Assembly: GCF_003597395.2 (NCBI RefSeq)
Contig: NC_133773.1
Coordinates: forward strand, 146,434,354-146,498,353
DNA length: 64,000 nt
Reading direction: 5' to 3'
Origin: Chelonoidis abingdonii
Lineage: Eukaryota; Chordata; Testudines; Testudinidae
Part shown: positions 34,346-44,942 of the stretch, in pieces
Layout of the letters: each line of letters opens with the position of its first letter
Numbering within the stretch: position 1 is the first letter of the stretch
Program-made: the position numbers and the translations under genes
The notes under the pieces: model-generated
What the model was told of the DNA's origin: nothing
Databases searched by the model: none
What the model saw: the letters and a program-made list of their open reading frames with translations, nothing else

Positions 34346-34954
34346 TGAGGGTGGGATACGCGCTTTGAAATTCGGAAACTTAAAACACCCAGCACCATAT
34401 TCGCCGGCGCTGGGGGCAGGTTCCAGTACTGTGAATGGGGAGTGGGATCCCAAGTTAAAGTATTACCTCTCCTCACTCTCCTGCAAGGAGTTTCTTTTCC
34501 TCAGCACACAGGGCTCTCTTCTCAGGGCTAACCCCTTTCTCTGCCTCCACATCAAATACTGACCTGAGACGCTCCTCTTTGTTCTGTTGCACTGCCAGCG
34601 TCTACAGCAATGGACAGGAAATGCTGGAAGGTAGCGTGCTGTACACCAGTGGGCATAAGGTCTCTGCTCAGACAGGACTCTAGGGGCCACAAATTTGCCC
34701 ACACTGGGAGGGAAATGGCTGGCAGGATTCTGAAGTGTGTAACCCTCACAACTGTGCAGAGGATTCTGTAACTGCCTAATTATCTGGGTAGCTTAACAAA
34801 ATTGCCTGAGCATCAGCATTGCCACAAGGTCTGATAATGGATCCAAAGACTATTAACAAAGAGTAATGATAAGCTAGCAGGACAGAATACAGAGCTGGGT
34901 GGGGAGGTCAGTGGGCTTCCACAGGAGGTAGGCTGATTTAACACTGATGTTCAT
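34346..34954. other. Non-coding DNA, no gene seen
   Basis: About 600 bp. Short frames on both strands have no domain. Confidence 0.4.
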
Positions 34955-35050
34955 TTAAGAACAAGGGTGGCCTTGCAGCTAACGCACAGGACTAAGAGTC
35001 AGGAGACCTGGCTCTATACAGATGTTACTGCCTGGCCTCAGAATTCAGAC
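34955..35050 (+). mobile_element. MIR-like tRNA-derived SINE fragment
   Basis: The segment 'gcagctaacgcacaggacta' followed by 'agagtcaggagacctggctc' is the head of a tRNA-derived SINE of the kind that contains 'gggagtcaggactcctgggt'. It is truncated after about 95 bp. Confidence 0.55.
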
Positions 35051-35150
35051 AAGAGCAATAACCAACGGTTGGCCAGCAGGGCTAGATCAACGAGGAAGGA
35101 ATAAAAGAATTAAATATGGGCAGAGCTGTTTGGCTGAACAACTACTACTA

Positions 35151-35344
35151 AAAAAAGAACAGGAGGACTTGTGGCACCTTAGAGACTAACAAATTTATTT
35201 GAGCATAAGCTTTCGGGGGCTACAGTCCACTTCTTCGGATGTAGCCCATGAAAGCTTACGCTCAAATAAACGTCTTAGCCTCTAAGGTGCCACAAGTCCT
35301 CCTGTTCTTCTTGCGGATACAAACTAACACGGCTGCTACTCTGG
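35151..35344. mobile_element. Foldback short repeat: head-to-head pair with an 11-bp target duplication
   Basis: Two copies of a short repeat in opposite orientation. Arms 35156-35222 and 35242-35308 are 67 bp each and pair at about 60 positions, with a spacer of under 20 bp. The minus copy continues to 35344 with 'acggctgctactctgg'. The whole unit is flanked by perfect 11-bp copies of AACTACTACTA (35140-35150 and 35345-35355), so it was inserted as one piece. It can form a long hairpin. Confidence 0.82.
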
Positions 35345-35459
35345 AACTACTACTAAGTGAAGTCAGAGTGTGAAAACATTGGAAGGGTGCAAACTCCAAC
35401 CAGAGAGAGGAATTATCTAGAAACATATGACAGGGCAGAACTACAGAGGATGGGACAAA

Positions 35460-35935
35460 AAATCCAGAAAGGTAACATTTAGGCTAAATATCAGGAAAAC
35501 GATCTTGACAGTGAATGGCTCTGACTGTAGAATCATACCCCAGAAGGAGGAGAGCTGCTGTGCTCGCTCCCTCTGAAGCACCTGGCATTAGCCACTGTCA
35601 GAAGACAGGATACTGGGCTAGATGGACCTTTGGTCTGACCCAATATGGCCGTTCTTAGGCCACTCAGCACATTTAATGCCAGACTGAGCAAAAAATTAGA
35701 AAGTGCACAACAGTGAACAATCCTGTGCTGGTCACTGAGCGAGAACTAGATGAGACCTAGTCTTCTCTCTCTAACATCCATACATTTGAGTCTTATGTCT
35801 AGATTCCTAGAAGTAATGAGAGATAATTATGCAAAGGGAAAACTCAGGCTGAACATCAGGAAGACTTCTCTACTAATAAGGTCAACTGTAGGGAGAAATA
35901 GTCGGAGCACTATCTTTGCATTTAGACCTGAAAAC
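35460..35935 (+). mobile_element. CR1 LINE 3' end fragments
   Basis: At 35570-35660 lies the CR1 tail in plus orientation ('gatactgggctagatggacc', 'tggccgttctta'), preceded by 'ggctaaatatcaggaaaacg'. A second fragment at 35830-35900 has 'ctcaggctgaacatcaggaa', again a CR1 3' untranslated signature. Both are short and diverged. Confidence 0.65.
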
Positions 35936-35992
35936 AGATATTTATATATATATATAGTATATATATTAATATAATAGTTATATATATTCAGT
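35936..35992. repeat. TA-rich microsatellite
   Basis: Imperfect (TA)n with interruptions. It marks the left edge of the anomalous block that follows. Confidence 0.8.
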
Positions 35993-37800
35993 CGCATAAC
36001 TGTCGCAACAGCTCAGCAGGGCATTTGGGAACAAACACCAAGAGGCCTCAAAACACCATGTTGCTCATAGATAGAGCAGCTCGCCCAAGAACGCAAGTCT
36101 AAGACAGACCAATCTGAGCACAGCCGATGACTATAGAAAGCCTAGACTCAATGCCGGACAGCCGTGATCTTAAGCTGGCGCTACTGACAAAGGCAACAGA
36201 CACTCAAGACCTCTCAGAGAACTCAATGGACTATGAAAGACAAACATTCTAGACAGTCAACTCAAGGCATGGCACAGTAGTGCCATCAAGGCGGCATAAG
36301 TACCAAGGTGACTGCGAACGTCCCCCGCGCTTCTGCAATAGGCTTAAACCCCCTCACCAATAATCACAAGACTGGATACGGGTACAGTGTCAGGAGTGGA
36401 ACACCATCAGCACCGTCCTCTCCATGGATGACATACAACTCAGCTGTATGCTAATCAAAACGAACATCTGACCTCGCTAATCCCACCTGACCGGATTACA
36501 GTGAGGATGAATCGGATGTCATTCGACTGGAGCAGTTGCCGGAGGTAGTGAAGAGAGAAGTATCAACTCTGATGGTGGACTACCAGCGGGCCACATAGCA
36601 ACATACAGACCAGCTACAAGTACACTTTGCACCCGCATACATGGAAACCACATGAGAAGCAAAGAACAGCAACATCCAATACACACAAAGAGATAAACAG
36701 GTCCTGAAGACCAGCTCAAGGGGAAGAGAGCATCGAGCCATCATACGGATACGCCTCTGTCCGGCCAACAGATACCCGCCGGTATATGTAGAGCTGCCAA
36801 AGAGGACGAGGAGCTTGACCGATGGAAAACCCGAACTCCCTCACAATGCACCGAGGTTTCCACCCTAAGTCCAACACCCAGAGACTGTAACCACCGTAAA
36901 GAAGGCGGGCGGGGCTGTGTGAACGTCAAGGCATCTTATCTCGGATAAACCGGATCATACCAGGATACATCAGTAAGATCCCCAAAACTAGCTGCGCTGA
37001 GAAATCCCTGAGGTCAAGCAGAACAATGGAGAGACAACAGAAGAGTCCATGGCAAGACAAGACCCCTCAGGATGTACATCGACAGATAGGTAGGTGGCGA
37101 CATGGGATCTACCATGCGGACAGTAAGACAGCACTGAGCACTTGGACATAGCAGCACAGACAGCACTGGAGCACAATCCATTGAAGCAGTGGTCTACCAC
37201 ACGTAGAGAAACCAAGAGTGCAGAACTCTGCAGAGAGGCCTCAGAGACAGTCCAACACATAGGCAGGATGTAGTAACAGCAGGAAGACAGCATCACACGA
37301 ATCTCACACACCAAGTGCTGACATTTTGTGCACAGAAACATTCTGCACACCAGGCTAGACCTCTCCAAGACCAGATGGAATCCCCAAAGGTTGGAGATAG
37401 CAGGCTAAATTCTTGGGACTTCCAATCAACGGACGCAGGTACTGCCAATCAATCCAGACACTGTAATAGACAAGAGCAAATACAAGCGGTGGTGAATAGA
37501 TATAGCAGTGCCAAGACAGCAACATCAGAAAGAAGGAATATAGAAGCTGGAGACAGATACCAAGCCTGAAGAGGAACCTAGTAAAGATGTGGAAATCGGA
37601 AGCCAAAGTGGTCCAGTGGTGTAGACCCTACGGTGCTGTGAGCCTAAGCTGGGTGATGGCTCCAACAGATCCAGGAACAACATCAGAGATCTCCTGTCCA
37701 GAAATTCGCATGCTAGAACAGCTAAATCGCGCAGAACCCTCAAACCTCCCCAGCCTCTGTAGAAGACCCGGTTAGAGAAGACTACATACCACCCATAGGG
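35993..37800. other. Anomalous block without recognisable homology
   Basis: About 1.8 kb that differs from the rest of the intergenic DNA. CpG is not depleted as it is in neighbouring DNA, no repeat family is recognisable, homopolymers are rare, and dinucleotide use looks nearly random. Frames up to 126 codons (36988-37368, minus) show no domain and I reject them as genes. The block is bounded by a TA repeat on the left and a CA repeat on the right. It could be a poorly corrected long-read segment, a degraded satellite or an unknown insertion. Confidence 0.5.
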
Positions 37801-37823
37801 GTGAGAGGGAATTTTATTTTATA

Positions 37824-37875
37824 TATAATAATATACTACACACACAACACACACACACACACACACACACACACT
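37824..37875. repeat. CA microsatellite
   Basis: A (TA)n-like start passes into (AC)n, with about 18 CA units and a few interruptions. Confidence 0.88.
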
Positions 37876-37999
37876 TCCCACTTTCTTCAAGCAAAATTTA
37901 AAATATAAGGTTAAATCCTGATGTTTTGTTTTGCTTTTTTAAATTTCCCCATGGATCCAGCCCCCAACTTTGTTGAGGTGTTGCAGCATTGTCCAATTA

Positions 38000-38900
38000 A
38001 AAAGCCAGTTGCTCAAATGGTCAACGTCTATCAATCAACTTGCAAATAACGTGACCTACACCTTCACCAGGCCACTTGAGTGCCTGCTGACAGTGCTGGT
38101 GTGAAGGCCTTCACCAAGCCCACACAGTTCCACTCTCCCCAGCACAACACATGCTGTCAATGACAGTACTGTCCAACTGATGATGCATTTCCACTCGCAG
38201 TAACAGCAGCAGTAGATTCATATGGCTATGATGTAGCCATAGTGGCTCGTAGAATGGATTTCCATCTTTAATAGTCCCTTGCAAGTCTTCTTCCTTCGGC
38301 AAGAGTCACCATGGAGGATTTCAGTTTCTAAAATCCCTCAAAATTGCATCTTCCAACCTCATTCACAGTTGACTTTGCTGCTCTTCTTCCTTTAACCTGA
38401 GCTCTGTAAACCTTCTGTAAACGCATACATTCTTCTGCATGTTGGACATGACCCCACTACTGCAGTCGTCTTGTTCTCAACTGCTCCAAGACAGCAACTT
38501 GCCAAGATCATCTAAATATCTCCTCATTTGTGACAAAAATCAGACCACACTGTTAAGAATACACTGTAACTTTCGATCCTGACAACTGTTTGGTTTCTGC
38601 TCCTCGGCTGCTTTTAATTGGCATGTTTCTGATCCATTTAATAAGAGTTATCACTACCGAGTTGAACACTCAATTCCTAGTTGTCACACAAACATCCCAC
38701 AGAGGCTTCTGAAGATCCAATGCCAGTGATGCAAGACTGATCCAACCTAAGACTTTTGACATAGAACCTCCTGTTGTCAACTGACTACCCGAACAGATAA
38801 AGCCATTCACCCATTCAATGTCACTGCCATCTACACGTAGTGTTGGCAGGTCACTCCTTTCTGTTTTATAAGAGCACACATAGCTCCTAGTATATCAGGC
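38000..38900 (-). mobile_element. Ancient degraded non-LTR retrotransposon, RT C-terminal end
   Basis: Minus-strand translation in several frames gives pieces like those at the C-terminus of endonuclease-RT LINEs: 'LPTLRVDGSDIEWVNGFIC' and 'GSQLTTGGSMSKVLGW' (frame 38670-38879), then 'GSETCQLKAAEEQK' in another frame. The pattern recalls 'GSTL...IDxE...', 'LLYGSETW' and 'LNxFxxRCLR' in related elements. It is not CR1. It is heavily broken, and the family assignment (RTE/Jockey-like) is tentative. Confidence 0.5.
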
Positions 38901-39884
38901 ATTTTAATAGCTACTTAGGGACTTTGAAAATATTTATATAAAACCTGGGAGGAAAGTCTCTTATTTGAAAAGCAAAACCACAGTTAACCCCAAAATTGCT
39001 ATTTTCACCCCATTTTTAAACCCCAAAAATTTAAGAATAAAACCTGAAAGATACCATCTTACAAAGGAAGTGGTGGAGGCCTCGTCTTCTGGGTCACTGA
39101 AGGGAACACTTCTGCCCTGGCTTCTAGTAGGACACACAAACAGAACCAAAGAGGGCACTCGTTTCTAGAGTTCTAGGACTGGGACTGGGTAAGCACAAAG
39201 TTCTGCCTCCTCTGTGACAGAGCCTCTTAAAACAGCGACACCACAAAATGACTAGAACGTGAGCAGCAGCGACGGCTGCCAAATGAGCCTTCAACAAAAT
39301 CCCTTGAAATCCTGCCACAAAGAGAAAAAATTCCACAGCTATTGAAATAGGTCAAGAATGAGAACAGAGCCATCTGTGTCTCATACTTATGGAAAGTCTT
39401 TGCCACTTAAAGGCCCGTGTCTCAAGAGCTGAGGCTTGAGAGATTCCAAAGTTTAATACCTCCCAATCTCTCTCTCACACAAACACAACCAGTCAGCCCA
39501 AGAGCCAACGTGCTACATGGAGGAAAAACTGGATCAGCATGGAGAGGATTCTGTTCCTTGTAGGAAAGAGGGAAATACAAGAAGAAAAGCATCATGAATA
39601 GAGGTGTCTGAAAACAGAGACGGCTCAGGAATCATAGCATCTGGTTGGGCCTGCTGGCTAATAAGCAACACTGTCCTGCCTTGCCCCATGGAGCACCTTG
39701 AGAAAGGGAGAAAAGCAGCTGCCAGGAACAGACCTTTTCCAGGGAGGCAGGAAGACGTCCATAAGTCCATGTTAACCAGTTACACTGCTAAGGCAGAAGC
39801 AAGGGAACGTTCAACTGGTGACTATGGCAAAACAACTGCCAGAGGTAACTCCATTAGGGGAGCAACCTATCTGTAGGTACATCT
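38901..39884. other. Non-coding DNA, no gene seen
   Basis: About 980 bp. The frame 39604-39876 has no domain and no splice context. Nothing else recognised. Confidence 0.4.
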
Positions 39885-40290
39885 ACACTTCTGGTGGCAC
39901 TGCACACCAGCTAGCACAGGTATGAACAGCTGTGTAGACAGCGAGACATGGTTTAGGCAAACAGACTAGACCAGAGCGGAGCACGTACTCTACATGCCTG
40001 AACCCTACGGAATACACCACACAGCTCTCTACATGCCCAAGCAGTGCTTCCCACATCTAAACTCCTATTGGGAGTGGTGTAGCATCCCACTGCCGGAGCC
40101 TATCCCCCAGCAGGGAAATGCTCTGGCAGGGGCAAGGCTGCCGGGAAATGCTTGCAACACATACATAAGGGACCCTCACTCCCTTCAACTCAGACTGGTG
40201 ACTGCAAGTATACTACCCGCTGCAATAGGCAAGCGGAGACCATCTCCTTCCCTAATAGACCTGAGCCCTCCCACAGATGATTGAGACAGG
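39885..40290. mobile_element. Possible MITE
   Basis: It begins 'gtaggtacatctacact', similar to the ends of other MITEs in the window, and has 'gctgtgtagaca' and 'cagctagcaca' blocks. A matching right end could not be fixed, so the extent is a guess. Confidence 0.35.
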
Positions 40291-40412
40291 CCACTGCTAA
40301 TGAGCAGTCTGCAAGGATCTGGAACAACCTGGCTGGGATCACTAAGGAAAGTGCCAGAGTCAAACCTATAGTTGATAACTGTAGCTGCGATGGCCAAGAA
40401 ACTTGTTTCTAT

Positions 40413-40498
40413 AGCTGTCCTGCACAGCAGCCCTGATCAGGGTTTGCTAGGCACCAGCTGTCCTGCACAGCAGCCCTGATCAGGGTTTGCTAGGCACC
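40413..40498. repeat. Recent 43-bp tandem duplication
   Basis: Two identical adjacent 43-bp units (40413-40455 and 40456-40498), each starting 'agctgtcctgcacagcagcc' and ending 'gctaggcacc'. Perfect identity points to a recent slip or an assembly duplication. Confidence 0.93.
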
Positions 40499-41257
40499 CG
40501 ACAAAAACACTTAGGAAGATACGCTCCCTGCTCCAAAAAACTTATAATCTAACTCGACACAATCGAGACAAATGGAAGTAGAAGGGAGACTAGTGTACAT
40601 GCAAAGTGAGTGGGGTGATCTTTGGCACATGATATGTTAGCTCCAGCACTTTAAAAAATGTATGAACTTACTTTTATTTAATTTTATTATGGGGCCAGGT
40701 ATGGGGCATTAGCAGGAACAGGTAGGAGCAAGGGAGTGGCGGGAGGGAAGGAAGGGGAAAGGAGGGGAACTGAGGGGGAAAGGGAGCAAGGAGCAGGGAA
40801 AGCAAAGCTGGTAGAGGAGGTACTGAGACGGATGGAGTGGGGGGCAGTCAGAGAGTAACATCCAGACTCAAATTGTAGACTGCAGTCTGCAGATACCCGC
40901 GGCCTGCCCAGGGCACACTAAGGTATTAAGAGCCCTTGCTGCTCCCAAGGACTGGCTGCAACATTACAAGTCCCTGTTCTACTTTTCCCAGCCCCTTGAG
41001 GGAGGGGTGTTTGCAGGGATCTGGTGCACTCCTCCCGCCCTTTGAACCTCAAATGCGTACACCTTTTCTTTCCAATGCCGACACTGCTCCAGTTCTTTAC
41101 ACCTGTGTCACTCCAAGACACTAGTGCTGTACTGTCCGTCACACGGGGACCAGTTGGAAATGAAAAGTATTGCAGAACAATGCCATACTTTTAAGCAGTG
41201 ATTCATAGACAGCGCACATTGCATTGTAGTTCCCACTGACTCCAATTAGCTTTAGGA
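40499..41257. other. Non-coding DNA with a purine-rich patch
   Basis: Contains a G/A-rich run around 40735-40860 ('gggagggaaggaaggggaaa'). No gene. Confidence 0.4.
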
Positions 41258-41545
41258 TGGAGTCCCTGGATAGGTCTATACTGCAACCACAGGGTGTGAC
41301 CACAGTTCATGTAGACAAAGCTGAGCTAGCTCAGGAACCAGAGCAGCAAAGCCACAGCAACATGCATGGCCAGGGCAGGCTAGCTGCCCAGCTACCCAGC
41401 GGTACAGCTGGGCTTGTACAGCCCATGCTGAATCTCAGGCTGCCATGGTTTCACTACTCCAATACCTAAACTAGCTAGATTAATGCTAGCTCAGGTACGT
41501 CTACACATGCAGCAATCCCACCCTGCAAGTGCAGTATAGACATTC
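41258..41545. mobile_element. MITE with GTCTATACTGCA ends
   Basis: The left end 'ggtctatactgcaa' and the right end 'tgcagtatagacattc' are inverted repeats. The interior has 'gagctagctcagg' and 'gctagctcagg' blocks. About 290 bp. It resembles the element at 8363-8641 in its ends. Confidence 0.62.
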
Positions 41546-41769
41546 CCAAAGATGTTCGTCTTGGCCTTGAGAGTCCTAAATGGCTCGATCACGGCCACCA
41601 AAGAGTCTGCCTTGTTCCATGACCAGTGTAGGTGCTTGAGCTAGCCAGCCCTGGTTTCAAAGGAGAAGACTGTGTGCAGGGTGCTTTCCATGAGACTCTA
41701 GAATGTGCTCCCCTGAGTGCTGCTCAGGGGATGAGCCTTTTGTCAGGTAGGCCTCAAAAGCCTTTGAGG

Positions 41770-42088
41770 CAGGGGTCCCTAACTCGGTGCCCGCAGGCGC
41801 CATAGTGCCCACGAGGGCGCCTGAGTGCGCCCGCGTATTGGCTGGTTGACTACCATCTGCTGAAATGCCACCGACAAGCTGCGTCATCCAGAGGCATCGC
41901 TGTCAAAATGCCACAAATTTTCAGCAGTATTTCGGTGGTGAAGTCTCTGGATGATGCTGTTTGTCGGCAGCGACACCTATTGATGTTGCCGCTTGTCAGT
42001 GGAATTTCGGCGGATGCTCGTCTGCCGCCATGGTCTTCCGTGGCTCGTCGTCTGGCACCTGCCAGACGAAAAAAGTTGGGGACCACTG
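41770..42088. mobile_element. hAT-type MITE with CTTTGRGG target duplication
   Basis: A 319-bp element with left end 'caggggtccctaactcgg' and right end 'aagttggggaccactg' as inverted repeats. The flanks ctttgagg (41762-41769) and ctttgggg (42089-42096) form an 8-bp target duplication with one mismatch. The interior is CpG-rich compared with its surroundings. Confidence 0.87.
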
Positions 42089-42096
42089 CTTTGGGG

Positions 42097-42653
42097 ATTC
42101 TATAGCCTATAGGTCACAATCAACAAAATCCCCAGGAACCCCCTCATCAGATAGTGCAGATCACAAGAGCACTGACAACATGCGCTCCAGCAAAGTGCCC
42201 TGTTTAATGAGCAGGCTACGGTACATTGCACCAGCCTCAGTTCTGAGGGAGGAAGTGTCCTTAAGATCATTTCTGTATTAATGATGTGGCCTACACTATG
42301 AAAGCTTTGGGAAACCCTGCTTAGGGCATTGTGAGATTTACTCTTTGTAATACACAAGTAGAGGCCCCAGCCATGCCTCACACACACACACACACACACA
42401 AAGGCAGGCCCTGCACCAAAGAACCTGGATTCCAAGTATAAAATCAGAGACAGCAGGTGATACAGACTGGGGGGGCCCACAAGGAACAGCGAGACGGTAA
42501 GCATAATAAGCAGCAGTCAACAGCATGCTAATTGTCTTGCATTTTGCAGGCATCGTGGCAGAGGTGAGTTTTAAGGAGACATTTGGCAGTTAACATAGTT
42601 GCTTTGCAGATATTTACAGGGAGCTTGGTACAAAGTATGAAAAACAAATAAAT
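42097..42653. other. Non-coding DNA with a short CA repeat
   Basis: A (CA)n tract lies at 42379-42400. No gene or further repeat recognised. Confidence 0.45.
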
Positions 42654-42745
42654 GCATCCCACAAAGTGGGTATTCACCCACAAAAGCTCATGCTCCAATA
42701 TGTTTGTTAGTCTATAAGGTGCCAAAGGACTCTCTGCTGCTTTTA
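42654..42745 (-). repeat. Short dispersed repeat, minus copy
   Basis: Matches the repeat at 29891-30015 in reverse: 'gtgggtattcacccacaaaa', 'ctcatgctccaatatg', 'gctgctttta'. Truncated at the 5' side of the repeat. Confidence 0.7.
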
Positions 42746-43469
42746 CAAATATTTTGTATTTTATGGTATATTTTCCCATGATCCTTAAAAGCCAAGTCAA
42801 AATACATATTTACTACATAGGTTTACATTGGCATTCACGACTGAATTCAATGAACTCAAGGCAGAACACAAGTAATGAGGTCATCTCTGCTTGTCTTGGT
42901 GCGTTTTCTACCATGACTTGCTCTAATCTGTTCAAACAGGAACCCTGCTACACGACTGACAGCTTCCGCACCTTTCTAACAAAGGAGGAAGTGGCCAAAG
43001 CCAAATTTCTACCAGCTAGGGAGATTATTTTCTGCCAGAGTTGCTATGCACACTGAAGTCCAATGGTCTTGAATTTTTACTCTGCATTCAAGGTTTCTCT
43101 TGAGTCAAGAAGTTAACTTCTGAAGCAGGATCTAGCCAGGTGGTTTTCAATGAGCACTAAATAGGATAATCAACTATTACAGCAATAAGCACCTTAGAAA
43201 AAGCTGGTAAGAGAAACATATTGTAGGGACTCATCCTGCACTGACAAGAGAATAGACACGAGTGCTCCTCAGTTCACTGGCAAGCAGTGGCAGAATCCTT
43301 CCCTTTGATGAGGAGCAGGCTACTGTACCTCATCAGCCCTTCCTTCCTGGGGAGTGAGACCCAACCAGCCAGGAGATAATCCAGCTAGAGCCATGTCCAA
43401 TGGTGTTTTTCCACCAGTGCTATAGATGTGAGTCATCATTACTGGACCATCGCTAACTTGCTCACGGGA
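42746..43469. other. Non-coding DNA, no gene seen
   Basis: About 720 bp of unique-looking sequence. Nothing recognised. Confidence 0.4.
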
Positions 43470-43570
43470 AAAAGCGGCTGGTCTTGTTGTTAAGGCAGTG
43501 GACACTTGGACTCTATTCCTAGCTCCGCCACAGACTCGGGTGGTGCAGCGCGGGGATGTTAATCACCCCA
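43470..43570 (+). mobile_element. MIR-like SINE fragment
   Basis: 'cttgttgttaaggcagtgga' followed by 'ctctattcctagctccgcca' is the tRNA-related head and core of a MIR-like SINE. Short and diverged. Confidence 0.5.
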
Positions 43571-44689
43571 CCTCACAGGGGAGGTGCCAGGAGAAACTCA
43601 GCACCGCCAAGGTTTTTGTAACATGGACTACGTTTTAAATGGCGAGCGAGTGCCTCTCAGGCACTTCCTCACATCTGCAGTCATAGAACATCCCCATGGC
43701 ACCTACAAGAACAATCTAGGTGAGGTGCCCATATGCTAGTGAAGAGTGCCACAGATATTACCCTAAACGTCAACAACAAAGCCAAAGCTTTTCAACTAAA
43801 AAACCAAACCCTAAAAATGTCACAGGACATGGGGAGTCCACTGGAGAGAGCGTCACATTGTAAGAGCAACCTGATAATTCGGTCAGCTGAACTGAGCACA
43901 AAGTTTAAGAACCTCCACAAGCATCAACGTAATTTATTAACAAACAGCAACATTCTGTCAGCCTATGTTACGCTTAACATGCTATTGGGGTCCCCTGAAA
44001 TAGCTTCAGCTCTTGTCAAACCTCTTGCGGACCTTTCAGCAGCTTGCAGTCTTACAGCGAGATGCTGGTGTGAAAATCAATTCTAAAAACACCATCACCT
44101 TGAGTTTCCATCTTTACTGTGTCAACCTGACTCCAGACCAAGTCTGCTCATTTTGCAAGCAAGAAGACGGTTTTTCTAACTGCCAGCCCTACAAACTCCC
44201 CTGGGGACCTGAAAGTCAAGCTGGGTTCTTGCTTGTTCATGCTTCAAAAACAGTAAGACTCTGCAGGCCAGATTCTGCCTTCAGTTACGTGTATGCAATG
44301 ATCTCATACTATTTAAAGCCTGCCCTCAGTTACACCCCTCTGAAAACTATGTTTAAGTGTAAGTAAGGACAAACTTTGGCCCTGCAGTTGGGGCTTCTTA
44401 ACCCTACAGTTGATGCATGAGCCAGAATAAAACTCAACTCCCTCTGCTGTTGCTGTACTGGCTCCTGGAAAGCCAACAGGAGTAAAATCTGATTTTTCCC
44501 CCGCACACTATTCAGCTGCGACCTCAACACATACAGGGAGTAGATCTACTGAGTCAGGAGGATCACTCCTTAAAACTCTTTTCCACGATGCCCACAAAAA
44601 ACTGACAGCAGCTAAGCACCTCATCATGCTGACCAATACTGCCATATTGTGTCTCTGTACTCAGTCGGCCTGCAACCCCCTGTTGTCTC
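43571..44689. other. Non-coding DNA, no gene seen
   Basis: Frames at 43733-44086 and 44013-44366 are open for 117 codons each but overlap in different frames, carry no domain and have no splice signals that make sense. Not called as genes. Confidence 0.45.
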
Positions 44690-44812
44690 GTGCCTTATAT
44701 TTAACTTGTAAGTTCTTTGAGGCTGGGATATTCTGCGTTTGTACAGCACCTAACACAGCCCAGCCCTGTCTGTGATCGGGTCTCTTAGGTGCTTGCTACA
44801 ATAATAGTTGTT
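44690..44812 (+). mobile_element. MIR/CORE-like SINE tail
   Basis: 'cttgtaagttctttgaggct', 'gtttgtacagcacctaacac' and 'cttaggtgcttgctacaata' match the 3' core and tail shared by MIR-like SINEs. Confidence 0.55.
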
Positions 44813-44942
44813 GCATCTGACCAAGTGGGTTTTCACCCACGAAAGCTCACGCTCCAAAACGTCTGTTAGTCTACAAGGCGCCACAGGATTCCCTGCTGCT
44901 TTTACAGATCCAGACTAACCTGCTCCCCCTCTGATAGTAATA
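44813..44942 (-). repeat. Short dispersed repeat, minus copy, nearly complete
   Basis: Reverse orientation of the 29891-30015 repeat: 'acccacgaaagctcacgctc' to 'acagatccagactaac' and 'ctccccctctgata'. Confidence 0.75.

Noticed and set aside
36988..37368. 126-codon minus-strand frame in the anomalous block
   Set aside because: Cys/Ser-rich, no domain, no splice context; the whole block may be an artefact.
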